Shown here: piece by piece, positions 1 to 9,755 of the stretch
Numbering within the stretch: the stretch's first letter is position 1
How the letters are laid out: every line of letters starts with the position of its first letter
Assembly (NCBI RefSeq): GCF_958295425.1
Contig: NC_081149.1
Location: 4,927,194-4,991,193, forward strand
Direction of reading: 5' to 3'
From: Solea solea
Taxonomy: Eukaryota > Chordata > Actinopteri > Pleuronectiformes > Soleidae
Length of the DNA: 64,000 bases
Program-made: the position numbers and the translations under genes
Notes under the pieces: model-generated
The model's input: the letters and a program-made list of their open reading frames with translations, nothing else
Told to the model about the DNA's origin: nothing
Databases searched by the model: none

Positions 1-472
1 ATAATGTCCACTCTGGCTGTTTCCATACTGGTGAAAAGCACCAGGGGGCAGTATATAAGGGTCAGATAGATTCAGTCCGTCAGTTTCTGCGATATCGTTG
101 CTCAATCTCTGTGGAGCTTGAAACCAGAACTGGAGTTGTTCATTTTCCTGCCAACATGGCGGCGTAAACAAAGTGAGTCATGTGTCCTTATTCTGTACGT
201 GTGCAGAAGTGTGACTACTTCCTGTTCCCGCTAACGACACTCGTGGAAACGGCGAATGTATTTTACTTAACAAGATACAGAGTCAATGCTATTTGTGTTA
301 TTTGTCAAAAATGTTATATGAGCCAACGTTAGTGGCTTTTATTTTGAAAGGAAAAGTGCTATGTAAGAGCTGGTAACTGGTTCATGTCAGGATCCTCATG
401 TCTCTTTTGTTTTCAGCTGCACGGAAACGCTCAGTTTCACAAATGAAACTAAAAGGCGACAAAAAAACGTGC

Positions 473-707
473 CTTGGAATTCTGAGATTAAAATCAGAAA
501 ATTGGAATTCTGAGATTAAAATCAGAAAATTGGAATTCTGAGATTAAAATCAGGAAGTTGCAATTCTGAGATTAAAATCAAAAAGTCGGAATTCTGAGAT
601 TAAAATCAGAAAATTGGAATTCTGGGATTAACATCAGAAAGTGGGAATTCTGAGATTAAAATCAGAAAGTCGGAATTCTGAGATTAAAATCAGAAAGTCG
701 GAATTGT
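473..707 (+). repeat. 27-bp minisatellite, about nine copies
   Basis: Head-to-tail units built on GGAATTCTGAGATTAAAATC followed by AGAAA and a variable linker. Variants include CAGGAAGTTGC and CAAAAAGTCGG. The unit carries an EcoRI-like GAATTC in almost every copy. A single detached copy lies about 420 bp downstream. Confidence 0.9.
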
Positions 708-888
708 AACACTGAGAGAGAGATTTGTAAAGTGGGTATGAGATATTGTGTTAACAGTAAACCAGCATTAGTCACCGCCCTCTCCCGGTCCTCCCCCCTC
801 CTCACCCAGCTGCCTGACCTCCTCCCATCATTTTAATCATCATCTTGTGTGTAACTACTCTCACCTCGCGTCACCTTTTATCGGAAGC

Positions 889-890
<2 letters not shown>

Positions 891-923
<33 letters not shown>
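891..923 (+). repeat. (CTG)11 trinucleotide repeat
   Basis: Uninterrupted CTG run of 33 bases. In one frame it would encode poly-Cys, but no exon context supports translation. Confidence 0.95.
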
Positions 924-926
<3 letters not shown>

Positions 927-1130
927 ATCTCTCCCTGAACGACCTTTTATCTGCTGGAGTTCTGCTGAGGTCAGCACTTCTCAGGAAAAACACAGGACAC
1001 TGACGCAATTATTCAAATCCTCCTGGAGATAAAGGTGTGGAGCGGTTTAGGTGCAGCTGAGTCAAAGTTCAGTCACGTAAAGAGTTAGACTTTTAGGTTT
1101 TATAATTTCTGAAATTATAGTCAGTAAACA

Positions 1131-1163
1131 CGAATTCTGAGATTAAAATCAGAAAGTCGGAAA
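1131..1163 (+). repeat. Detached copy of the 27-bp minisatellite unit
   Basis: One near-perfect unit of the 473-707 array, with GAATTCTGAGATTAAAATC and AGAAAGTCGG, isolated from the array by about 420 bp. Confidence 0.85.
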
Positions 1164-1323
1164 GTAATATGATTATTCTTGTTTATTTATTTATTTATGT
1201 TTAATAAACAGCTGTGAGAGTTGTGTTCCCTGCATCATAACGTGGAGCGACGACGGTCACTATCAGGTGAAGCATTTGGCTCTGGACGACGTGTCGATAA
1301 AACTTGATACACTGTTGGCAGAC

Positions 1324-1326
<3 letters not shown>

Positions 1327-1359
<33 letters not shown>
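1327..1359 (+). repeat. (TG)n microsatellite
   Basis: Uninterrupted TG dinucleotide run of 33 bases. Confidence 0.95.
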
Positions 1360-1362
<3 letters not shown>

Positions 1363-1399
1363 CTTGTACTTAGATCAATGTGAGGTCCAATAACATCCA

Positions 1400-1600
1400 T
1401 CTCTGTAGGAACATTATGCAGTTCTGTGTGTGTGCGACCCCGGTCAGAACAAGGACCTGGTCTGTGTGGAGTTTTGTGGGTTCACAGTCCAAAAACATGC
1501 AATATGGGGAGTAGTTGTGTTGGTTAAGGTTAAGTTTAAGGTTAAGGTAAGGGGAAGGGGTAAGGGTTATGTCTGTGATGTGTCTTCACTAAGTGTTTGT
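1400..1600 (+). repeat. Dispersed GGTTAAGG-type repeat, copy 1
   Basis: Contains degenerate GGTTAAGGTTAAG runs and a segment with the phrase AGTCCAAAAACATGCAATAT that recurs at 9450 and, reversed, near 63005. Related GTTAAGG-rich segments with the same flanking phrases are at 13205-13515, 25575-25830 (reverse) and 58855-59010. Confidence 0.5.
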
Positions 1601-2429
1601 CTGTAAAAACTGCTCCACACCACAAATATCTTAATAATAAATCCTTTGTTGTCATAAGAATGGCAACAGATTTGAAACATTTGCGTTTAATTTAACGCGT
1701 TCTGTCTGTTTGTGTCTCACAGACGCTGACGTGGAACAGTGTTAAACTACATTATTGTCCCTAACTAAATAAATGAATACATTATATAAAAGATGAGTCG
1801 CAGTAAAGGGTGTTACACTGTGGTGAAGCGGCTGCATCGACTGCCTTTGATTTGTGACCCTCCGCTCTCGGCCCCACCCCCCCTCTCATCTGAGCGTGTC
1901 CCTGCTGTTATTAACGGCGTTTGGGAAAGCGCTTGATTTAAATGGGCGTGTTTATAGGAGCGAAGGATTTACGACGCGCCGCGACCGTCCCGCTCTGCTC
2001 GCCCGCGCTGTGTGTGAGTTCACTTCCTGGACGTGCAGCATAAATCACAGAGGGCAAAGGTCGACCGCCGCGGCGCTGTGGTCAGTGAGCACCACCTACA
2101 TCTTCATCATCGTCATCGTCACATCTGCGGGCCGGCGCAGAGAGCAGGACATTCCTCCGGTTATTAAAGAGAAAGTGAAGCGAGTGTGACGCTTCCACAG
2201 ACTGTGGAGTAAAACAAACTCCACGGTCACCATCCAGTTGAATTGAAAGGCTGTTTTTGGGAGTCAGTCTAGAAACACAAACTTCTGATGTAGATGATCC
2301 AAATCTTTTGCTCTTCTTAATAAAACAAAGGGTTTATTATATGTTCACTTGTCTTCACGCCTGATATTGTGGTGAAATTTGGGGAAACTCTTAACACTTA
2401 AACCTCAGAAAAGAGCAATTAGAATAATA

Positions 2430-3120
2430 AACTAGGACTGCATGCAGTCATGATAGGGCCCTCGCGTCCCCACACAGGTCGGGGAGTGCAAAAGTTCCCT
2501 GACCTCACTTTTGAATCTGCAAAACCTTTCACCTTTGATGCGTCTCACTCATTTACAGAAGGTGCAAATCCCAAAAATGGACGCCAATATTCCAAAATGG
2601 TTGACTTCTTGTTGACTTGGGGTCATGGTTTTTTTTTGTTCGTCTTGGTCTAGAACATCTTCCCGCCAAGTTTCGGGAAATTCAGTGTAACTCAATGTAT
2701 GCCATTCACCTGTGATGTGTCTCGTATAAATTGGCTCGTATAATTTTTTTTTATTGTTATGTTTTATGTTACGAGTTTGCTCATTTACGTGGGGTGCAAA
2801 TCGTCAACATTCCAAATGGCCTCCTTCTTGTTGAGTTGAGGCCATGGTTACGTTCAACTTTTTTGTCCGCCAATTTTGCCTCTGTTTTTACCTTAGGGGG
2901 CGCTATAGAGCCCGTGAGCAACGCACGGATCCGGGAACTATGCCGATATCGCACTAACACCAGACCTGACCTCCATGCAAAGTTTCAAGAGTCAACTCCC
3001 TCAAAAATGACCGCAAAGCCACAGATAGAATAATAATCTGAAGGATTAACAATAGGTTCCTCGCACAAATTCCTGCCAGGAGACATTTTGGGCCCTGTCA
3101 TTCGTGGCTCGGGCCCTAAT
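2430..3120 (+). repeat. Dispersed repeat family R2, longest copy
   Basis: Begins near GCATGCAGTCATGATAGGGC and ends near TCGTGGCTCGGGCCCTAAT. Internal phrases such as CAAGTTTCGGGAAATTC and AATAATCTGAAGGATTAACA recur at 25876-26650, and other segments recur at 62452-62735. It has no open protein-coding potential. The class is unknown to me; it looks like a non-autonomous fish element. Confidence 0.7.
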
Positions 3121-3539
3121 AGTCATGTCATTAAGCAGCAAAGTGCGCACAAGAAAAGCTCTCGTATTAGTCCATTTGTAAGTCGGAACTCAGACTTTGA
3201 GTTGAGTCTGAGAAGTTAGTGTGACTTTTCATAAATACCCACCTACATGTGAACTGGGCGTCCGACTATAAATACAGAAGAGAAAAGTCTAGAAAACAGT
3301 GACGGCGGTGGCGGAGGTTCACAGGTGACGGATTCTTCTCCACATTGTCTCAGGAGGACGTCCACAGACGTCTCACTGGTGAAGACACAAGGTCAGCTTT
3401 GTCAGAGGCGAGTCATTCTGACTCATCTGTGGGTTTTTTCACACTCAACCAATCTGATCTCGTTTAACAATAAAAAAATTTAAACTCTAAACACGTGAAA
3501 CAAACACTCGACTCTGATACCAGTGCATTCTGGGAAATT

Positions 3540-3791
3540 ATTATTCCCCACACCAAAGTCCATAGAGAAAATCAGTGATTTTAGGGGACACAGGAGCTGC
3601 TGGTCTACTGCTGCCTCGTGTGGTCACTTTGTGTCACTGAAGTAAATCTGAAAGCAGGATTTCAAATGTTCAAGTGACAAAATAAGACATTTGAACTTGT
3701 GATGGAAGCAGCAGTGTGTGTGTGGTGTTAAAATCACTGATTTTCTCTATGAGGTTTGGTGCGGGAGAGTGAGCAGTTCACAAACATTAGC
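3540..3791. mobile_element. Foldback MITE family F, copy 1
   Basis: Palindromic element. The left arm reads CCCACACCAAAGTCCATAGA and the right arm carries the reverse complement form, TCTCTATGAGGTTTGGTGCG followed by GGAGAGTGAG. The middle holds inverted CTACTGCTGCCTC and GAGGCAGCAG motifs. Six further copies occur in this window. Confidence 0.85.
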
Positions 3792-4293
3792 TTTTAGTAA
3801 CAAAAATGTGAGTTCAAGCGCTGATCCTTTTGTTAAATGGTTCAAATCTGTTTTTCCTTGTGTCTCTGACACCAGCCATATCCTCCGTGTCCAAGTGTCC
3901 AAGTGTCCAGGTGAGCTTTTCATCGCTTTCACATCCATAAATCACAAATGAATGAGGTCAGAAGCAGGAGTATATTAAGCTCTGGCCTTTCCCTCCTTCC
4001 TCGTCTGCTTCCACGACACGGGGTGAAGTGCGGCGTGGGCGGAGCTGGGCGTGAACCCGCAGACTTTGTTCACGTCCTCTGGCAATTTCAGATTTGTTTT
4101 TTTGTTTTTTTGATGCCTGCTGAAAATTACAGGCCTGTCCCACAAATATTCCACTTCACTATGAAAGAGTTGAGTTTAGAGACGCCGCGTCTGTCGCTTC
4201 GCTGTGTCTTTAAGTCGTCACGCTGCAGCAGCGGCACCGCGGCGTTTGACATGAAAAAAGCCTGTTTTCACAGCCTGAGATGGACCAGCTACA

Positions 4294-4295
<2 letters not shown>

Positions 4296-4343
<48 letters not shown>
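4296..4343 (+). repeat. (GT)24 microsatellite
   Basis: Uninterrupted GT dinucleotide run of 48 bases. Confidence 0.95.
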
Positions 4344-4346
<3 letters not shown>

Positions 4347-4549
4347 GCAACGAGAGAGAGCACGCAGGGCCTCCCGCATTCACAAGGTCATTACCAAGAT
4401 GAATATAGTGATTATAAGGATGAATAAGGTGTGATTATGAAGATGAATAAGGCGATTAGGGCTCTTGTCGCCGCTGTTTGGGAGCGACTCTTCGTACGCA
4501 CAGACGAGATGTCAGAGCTGGAATGTGCGTGAACCCATTACCTTCATGC

Positions 4550-4577
4550 GTGTGTGTGTGTGTGTGTGTGTGTGTGA
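4550..4577 (+). repeat. (GT)14 microsatellite
   Basis: Uninterrupted GT dinucleotide run. Confidence 0.95.
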
Positions 4578-5618
4578 GAACAGAGAACATGACGCCGCCG
4601 CAGTGCAGTCATTTCCCTCCAGTGGATTTTTCAGCGCCATCATGTCACTTAAATGTGTTTGACCTGAAAGGACGTGTGCTCAGAGTCTGCGCCTCTCTGT
4701 GCCCCGCCTCTCTGGGCCCCGCCCCCCATCCTAGAACTACAGTACATGTTATTTTATAGCTGCGGAAAGCAACTTACGTATGGTTTCATTTTCCGTCTGC
4801 CGACAGGAAACAGAACCTCGCCTGCAGAAGACATTTCGAGAACGCCACTGTAAACTTCCATCCGTCCGTCCATCATCTACCTCATTTAAAAACTCATCAC
4901 TGATGCTCCACCCCTTCCTTCGCCTTTTTTTTCAATAGAGCCGGCGAACACAAGTCCATGTCCGTGAGTTTAACGGTCGGCATCCGTTTTTAATGCGTGT
5001 TTCTCCAGTTCTCACCATTCTAAAAAAGCCGGTCCGATGTTTACCTCGAGCGTTGCCCCTCCCTTGCTCGATCACACAGTCGATTTCACCGATAACGGTT
5101 TTCTCTGCTGCGATGAACGTCTAAAATAACAATATCGCCTCTCGATCTTAACGCCGATACCTGGATGCGTGTGTGTGTGTGTGTTTCTTTGCGAAACCTC
5201 CTGATTCTGAGGTCTCAGGGTCGGCGGCGGCCCCCAGATTTTGCATGGCTGGTGTTCCACTAACAAACAGTAGGGGGCAGTGGAGACACGATATTTAACC
5301 ATCACAATGACTCTGAAGATGTTAGAGTAAAAACCCTCCCGCTCTTCCTCTGTGGACCTATTATCTCCAGGTCAAAGGTCAGGGGTACAGTTTGGGTGCA
5401 GTTGAACGCGTAACAATAATAATAATAATTCAAATCCCGGCCACATGTTGAAACTTGTCTTACGTCACGTATAAAGTGAAGCTGCTGTGTCATCCTGAGG
5501 TTAATGACACCTCACCGGCTCTCTGTCCTCAGCGGAGCCCCAGTTAGCTGTAACCACGGCAACCAGAAGCGAATGGTTCTGAGGTCCACATGGCAACAGC
5601 AGCCGCAGGGACAGAGGA

Positions 5619-5655
5619 TGGAGGAGGAGGAGGAGGAGGAGGAGGAGGAGGAGGA
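5619..5655 (+). repeat. (GAG)n trinucleotide repeat
   Basis: GGA/GAG run of about 12 units. A complementary CTC run lies at 5785-5806, so the two could pair as an inverted repeat across about 130 bp. Confidence 0.9.
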
Positions 5656-5951
5656 AGGGGATGTTGACGCACTCAGGTTCAGCCTGGAAAACTTTTAGAA
5701 AGTGCCGCCCACTGACGAATCAGACGCGAGCTTGAATCTCTGTCTCGCTTTTAAACTGTACCTCCCACTCAGATAAGAGTGACCCCTCCTCCTCCTCCTC
5801 CTCTTCCCCCCTCCACTGCACCTCCTCCATGTTTGTGTCTCATAAAACCTCTCTCGTCTGAGCGCGGTGATGTTGCTGGTGGAGATGTTTCATGTGTAGG
5901 TGGACCTGACCTGGATTTCTCTCTCTCTCAGATTTGTCCACTGTTTGTTCA

Positions 5952-6100
5952 AACACTGTGGACAAAAGTATTGGGACGCCCGACCGTTATTATTAGATAG
6001 ATAGATACATTCAGATGACTATTAATAATATTCAGTACTTTATTATGGACCTGGTCCCTCTTTTGCAGCTGTAACAGCGTCCAGATGACAGATGACAGAA
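5952..6100. mobile_element. Tc1-like transposon end fragment
   Basis: Contains GGACAAAAGTATTGGGACGC, the terminal sequence typical of fish Tc1 elements, then a segment with TTTTGCAGCTGTAACAGC that matches the start of the adjacent Tc1 relic at 6345. An internal (TAGA)n/ATT-rich stretch separates the two parts. Only the end survives and there is no transposase frame. Confidence 0.7.
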
Positions 6101-6344
6101 CTGTCTTCTGTCTTCATTCTTGTTCCACTGAACGTGGACGTGGACGTGGACCATGAGACGAAGGGCAGAAACCCTAAAAAGAGCCCTCCTGCATCAGGCT
6201 TGAGTCAAACGTGGCTCAGTGTTTTATGAACCGCCATGTTGGCAGGCAAAGATGAAAGGTAATGGGGAGCAAATAAACGGGACCCTGCCAGAGTTCACGG
6301 TCACTTTAAATCCACAGAGATCCACCGATATATCACAAAACTCG

Positions 6345-6832
6345 ACAGACTCATGTACACGACATGGACAAAGGTGTTGGGACATTACACCAATGCTCAA
6401 ATACATATACAGGACTTTAATGTGGAGTTGGTCCTTGCTTTGCAGCTATAACAGCTTCCACTCTTTTTGGAAGACTTTCCTCACGGTTTTGAAGTGTTTC
6501 TATGGTGAATTTGTGTCCATTCCCTTTGTAGAGCATTGATGAGGTCAGACACTGACGAGAAGGTGTAAGGCTCACAATCTCTGTTCCAGTTCATCCTAAA
6601 GGTCAGGACTCTGGCTGTGTGACTCAGTCAAGTTCTTCTGCAACCAAAGTCAAAGTCAAACCATGTCTTTATAGTCCTTGCTTTGTGCATGGGGACACAG
6701 TCATGTTGGTCTCAAACTGTAGACACAAAGACACTGAAGCGTGAAGTTTGTCCTTCCTTGGAGACAAGAGGCCTAGTGACCAAAGTCTGAGAGAAACACG
6801 TGAATTCAACACTTTTGTCCATATAATGTATT
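6345..6832 (-). mobile_element. Internally deleted Tc1-like element
   Basis: Left end has TGGACAAAGGTGTTGGGACA and right end has ACACTTTTGTCCATATAATG, giving inverted termini. The interior keeps recognisable reverse-strand transposase stretches (for example GAGTTGGTCC followed by TTTGCAGCTATAACAGC, and CATGTCTTTATAGTCCTTGC), but most of the roughly 1.6-kb element is missing. It is non-functional. Confidence 0.75.
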
Positions 6833-7082
6833 TTCTAATTATCTGAGCGACATGTTCATCCTCAAGTGTGTTACAGAAAATACTTTAAAATGCTAAATCC
6901 TAAAGGATAACTTTGTTTACAAATGTCTTCACGGCCCTGCTCCACCAGACCTCTCGGACTCGATGCAGCTTCATGTTCCTTCGCGGTTTCTAAAGCTATG
7001 TTCCCACAGAATGGTACAGTGCGGTACAGTTTGGTACAGTACAGTTGTGTTTCCATTTGGAATAGTACCAAACTATCCAACA

Positions 7083-7275
7083 CCAACTGTTCCATTCTTT
7101 GGCCCCTTTCCCGTGGTGTACCCTTGTCTTTTCATGTGTCGTTCCACGCTGGTTTAAGAAGCTCTTCCAAGAGCATCTTCTGTCCAAGCACCTACCTCAC
7201 CCCCTCCCCTGCACTCTCACCCTTTATTAGTCCACTGTTCTTATCTATTACATTTCTTCCCAATACCTCTTCCAT
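7083..7275 (+). repeat. LINE-tail-like fragment, copy 1
   Basis: Shares TCCAAGAGCATCTTCTGTCC, CACCCCCTCCCCTGCACT and TTCCATGTAGC phrases with the longer copy at 19739-20115. Just upstream (7003-7080) is an inverted TGGTACAGT/AATAGTACCA cluster. Confidence 0.6.
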
Positions 7276-8031
7276 GTAGCTTCTTACGTTAGGGTCGGCA
7301 GCTGATTGGGTGACAGAAAAACATTTCTTCAGCGCCTGCAGTCTACTCTCGTACATACACTCGGTCACAAACCGAGCAGGAATAGAAGAGCTGCTGGTCT
7401 TCCTCCATTGTTGTCTCTTGTGTGGTATTCAGTTTTGTTGCGACGTCACATTACGCATCCATCGGTCACAGCCCTCAAACCGTCTACCACGTCTAAAACA
7501 TCGACCACTTTTTAGGTGACTTCCTAAGGACACCAGTGTGTGACTTTGACGTTGTTTGGATAAGAAATGCAAGAGTTATCGGTAGAGATGCGATAAAACA
7601 AGAACATATTGAACATGAGCTGGTCTCGTAAACGTGAAACAGTGTTTCTCTGTTAGCGCTGAGTGCTCTGACCTCACAGCCGAGCCGCCGCTGTAACACC
7701 TCTGCCTGCCGCTTTAACGTCCACGCGCCGCTCACTCCTCGACCCCCCCGGGTCCTGTGCTCCGGCCCACACGGGGACCCGGTCTCTGAAATGAAAGTGT
7801 CATTATAAAGCAGTTAGCAGCCTGCTGAGTTTACATGTTCTTACAAGAGAAAGGAGCGTTTCGGAGCAGTTAAGTGTCACATAAATCTTTCAGCGGGCTA
7901 ATTGAACCCCCCCCCAACAAGCCACTCTCCACAGCTGTTGTTACAAATCGCACAACTGTGGACGGGGACACCTGTGTTTCACATACACACACACAGTGCT
8001 CAGTGTAGTCATATGTAAACAAGTAATCTTT

Positions 8032-8036
<5 letters not shown>

Positions 8037-8064
<28 letters not shown>
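8037..8064 (+). repeat. Poly-C tract, 28 bases
   Basis: 28 consecutive C residues, so a G-run on the - strand. It drives a spurious poly-Pro reading frame. Confidence 0.95.
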
Positions 8065-9339
8065 ATCTTATTTTAAAGCTGCAGTACGTAACTGCCACCG
8101 ACACAGGAACTAAAGTCTCGTGGCTTTTTCATGGCTCAGCAGTAAAAACTGTGACACTTAAACTTGATGTATTCCACCTCCGTCCTTCAGAACCACTCTA
8201 CTCCCCCGTCCTTCCTGTATTTATCTCTCTGTGCCCTTTCCCATTACGTCTTCCTTCTGCTGTCTGTGGCATGGCCACAAAAGAACCTGTTCATGTTTGT
8301 ATTATTTTTATTATAACTTATTATTGTTATTATTATTATTGTTGGTGGCAACCCTAACCCTAATATAACAATATTATTATTATTGATTTGGCAGAGTGTG
8401 CTGCAAATGAATAAAAGTGGACGCCATCATGGGCAAAGACGAGATTTTACAAGTTGTCTTCTATCTTAAGCTATGACAGCACATTCTAGTCCTGGAAATT
8501 TGAGGGAAATGTTCCTGGAAAGTCCTTGAATTTGATGTCAAACAAGGGGTAGACTCCTGTGTTATAACATCCATGAATCCCCTAAAAACCCACCAATATG
8601 CAGCTACATCAAAACCACCTTGATGGGGCCCCCTTCTGACAAACATGAGCCAGTTCCTTGTCTGACCTGTGAGTGGAAGCCCTGAGTCATCTGATATTAA
8701 AGTCTGTATAAAGAATATTTGATTATGTATTTTGAGGGCTTGTAGTGTGCAGGTGATGGTAAAAGGGCCCCAAGTTGCTTTGTTGCCTGGGGGCCCTCGG
8801 AGTCTGAGAGCGCCTCTGGTTAACGTGGCTCACGCTGCATGTGTGAACAAGTCACACTGGTTTATTGAAAACCAGGAAGTGCCCGTGCCATGGTGACATT
8901 GAGCTGGACTCCACCGTAGTGAGGGAGGTGGAGAAGAGCAGACGGGAGGGAAAAGGGGGCGGGAGGAGGGAGGGGAGTCAGCGCGCTGCTTCCTGAATGG
9001 ACGGAGCGGCTGGACGGCGAGGTGTCGGCCAAATGAATGAGCATTAAGAGGATGAGGTTCCCTGTGTACGAGCGCTGGAGCGGCTCCAGGTCGCACCAGC
9101 TGCACTGCTCTTGTTTACAAGCTGCCACCTGCTGCAGGAGAAGCTCGACGCTCAGGCTCTGCTCTCTCTGAAGAGCTTCCTGTCTGCGTCTGTGTGAGCA
9201 GCACAAACTCTGAGAACCGAGAACCAGCGCAAGACACCGACACTCACTCTCAGTGGAAACATGGCCGTCAGCGATGGCGACAGGACGCACAGTCGACTTT
9301 GTAAATGATGGTGCCGTATGGGCCACACGGTTGGTGTAG

Positions 9340-9560
9340 TGGCAGAAAGTAGGCCCGGGTTTGTGACCCCCGTCAGAACGTGGAGTTTGCATGTTCTCCC
9401 CGTGTGTGTGTGTGGGTTTTCTCCGGGTTCTCCGGTTTTCTCCCACAGTCCAAAAACATGCAATATGGTGATTAGGTAAAATTTGGACATTAAACTGACT
9501 GTAGGTGTGAGAGTGGATGGTTGTTTGTCTTTATGTGTCCCTGTGATGGACTGATAGAGG
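9340..9560 (+). repeat. L2-like LINE/SINE tail
   Basis: Contains GTGGAGTTTGCATGTTCTCC, TTTTCTCCGGGTTCTCCGG, AGTCCAAAAACATGCAATAT and GACTGTAGGTGTGAGAGTGG, phrases I recognise from a very common fish retroposon tail. Other fragments occur at 52590-53045, 61322-61412 and 62900-63030. Confidence 0.75.
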
Positions 9561-9619
9561 ATCTGGAGTTCCGATTTTTATGGATGATGTAACAGTTTCT
9601 GTCTTGTATTAACTCAGCT

Positions 9620-9671
9620 GATCCCTCTCTCTCTCTCTCCTCTGACCCCCCCCCCCCCCCCCCCCCCACAG
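9620..9671 (+). promoter_or_regulatory. cacng2: Splice acceptor of cacng2 exon 2 with C22 tract
   Basis: A (CT)n stretch runs into 22 consecutive C residues (9646-9667), then ACAG at 9668-9671, directly before exon 2. The homopolymer forms the polypyrimidine tract itself, so slippage would change acceptor strength or spacing. Confidence 0.8.
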
Positions 9672-9755
9672 GAAACTTCAAAGGAATGTGTAAACAGATA
9701 GACCACTTTCCCGAGGACACAGATCATGCAGCGGATCCATCCGAGTACTTCTTAC
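9672..9755 (+). CDS. cacng2: cacng2 exon 2
   Basis: 84-nt exon encoding the end of the first extracellular loop ([15 protein letters not shown] to SEYFL). It starts in phase 1, completing a Gly codon split from exon 1, and ends with C before GTGAGT. Its length equals what I recall for mammalian CACNG2 exon 2. Confidence 0.93.

Larger units (their letters stand above)
1..9671 (+). other. Repeat-rich stretch, probably cacng2 intron 1
   Basis: I find no convincing exon here. The next real coding sequence is cacng2 exon 2 at 9672, and cacng2 exon 1 (the N-terminus with the first membrane segment and most of the first extracellular loop) is not recognisable, so it probably lies upstream of the window. 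Open frames in this stretch are driven by simple repeats such as CTG, GAG and poly-C or by transposon remnants. Notable contents are listed separately: a 27-bp minisatellite, a foldback MITE, two Tc1 fragments and LINE-like tails. Confidence 0.6.

Noticed and set aside
5072..5305. Small antisense frames and other 60-100 residue frames across the window
   Set aside because: Expected by chance; none has domain, signal, splice or synteny support.
8862..9446. 194-residue antisense frame upstream of cacng2 exon 2
   Set aside because: Overlaps an L2-like tail and a (GT)n run; no domain and no splice context.
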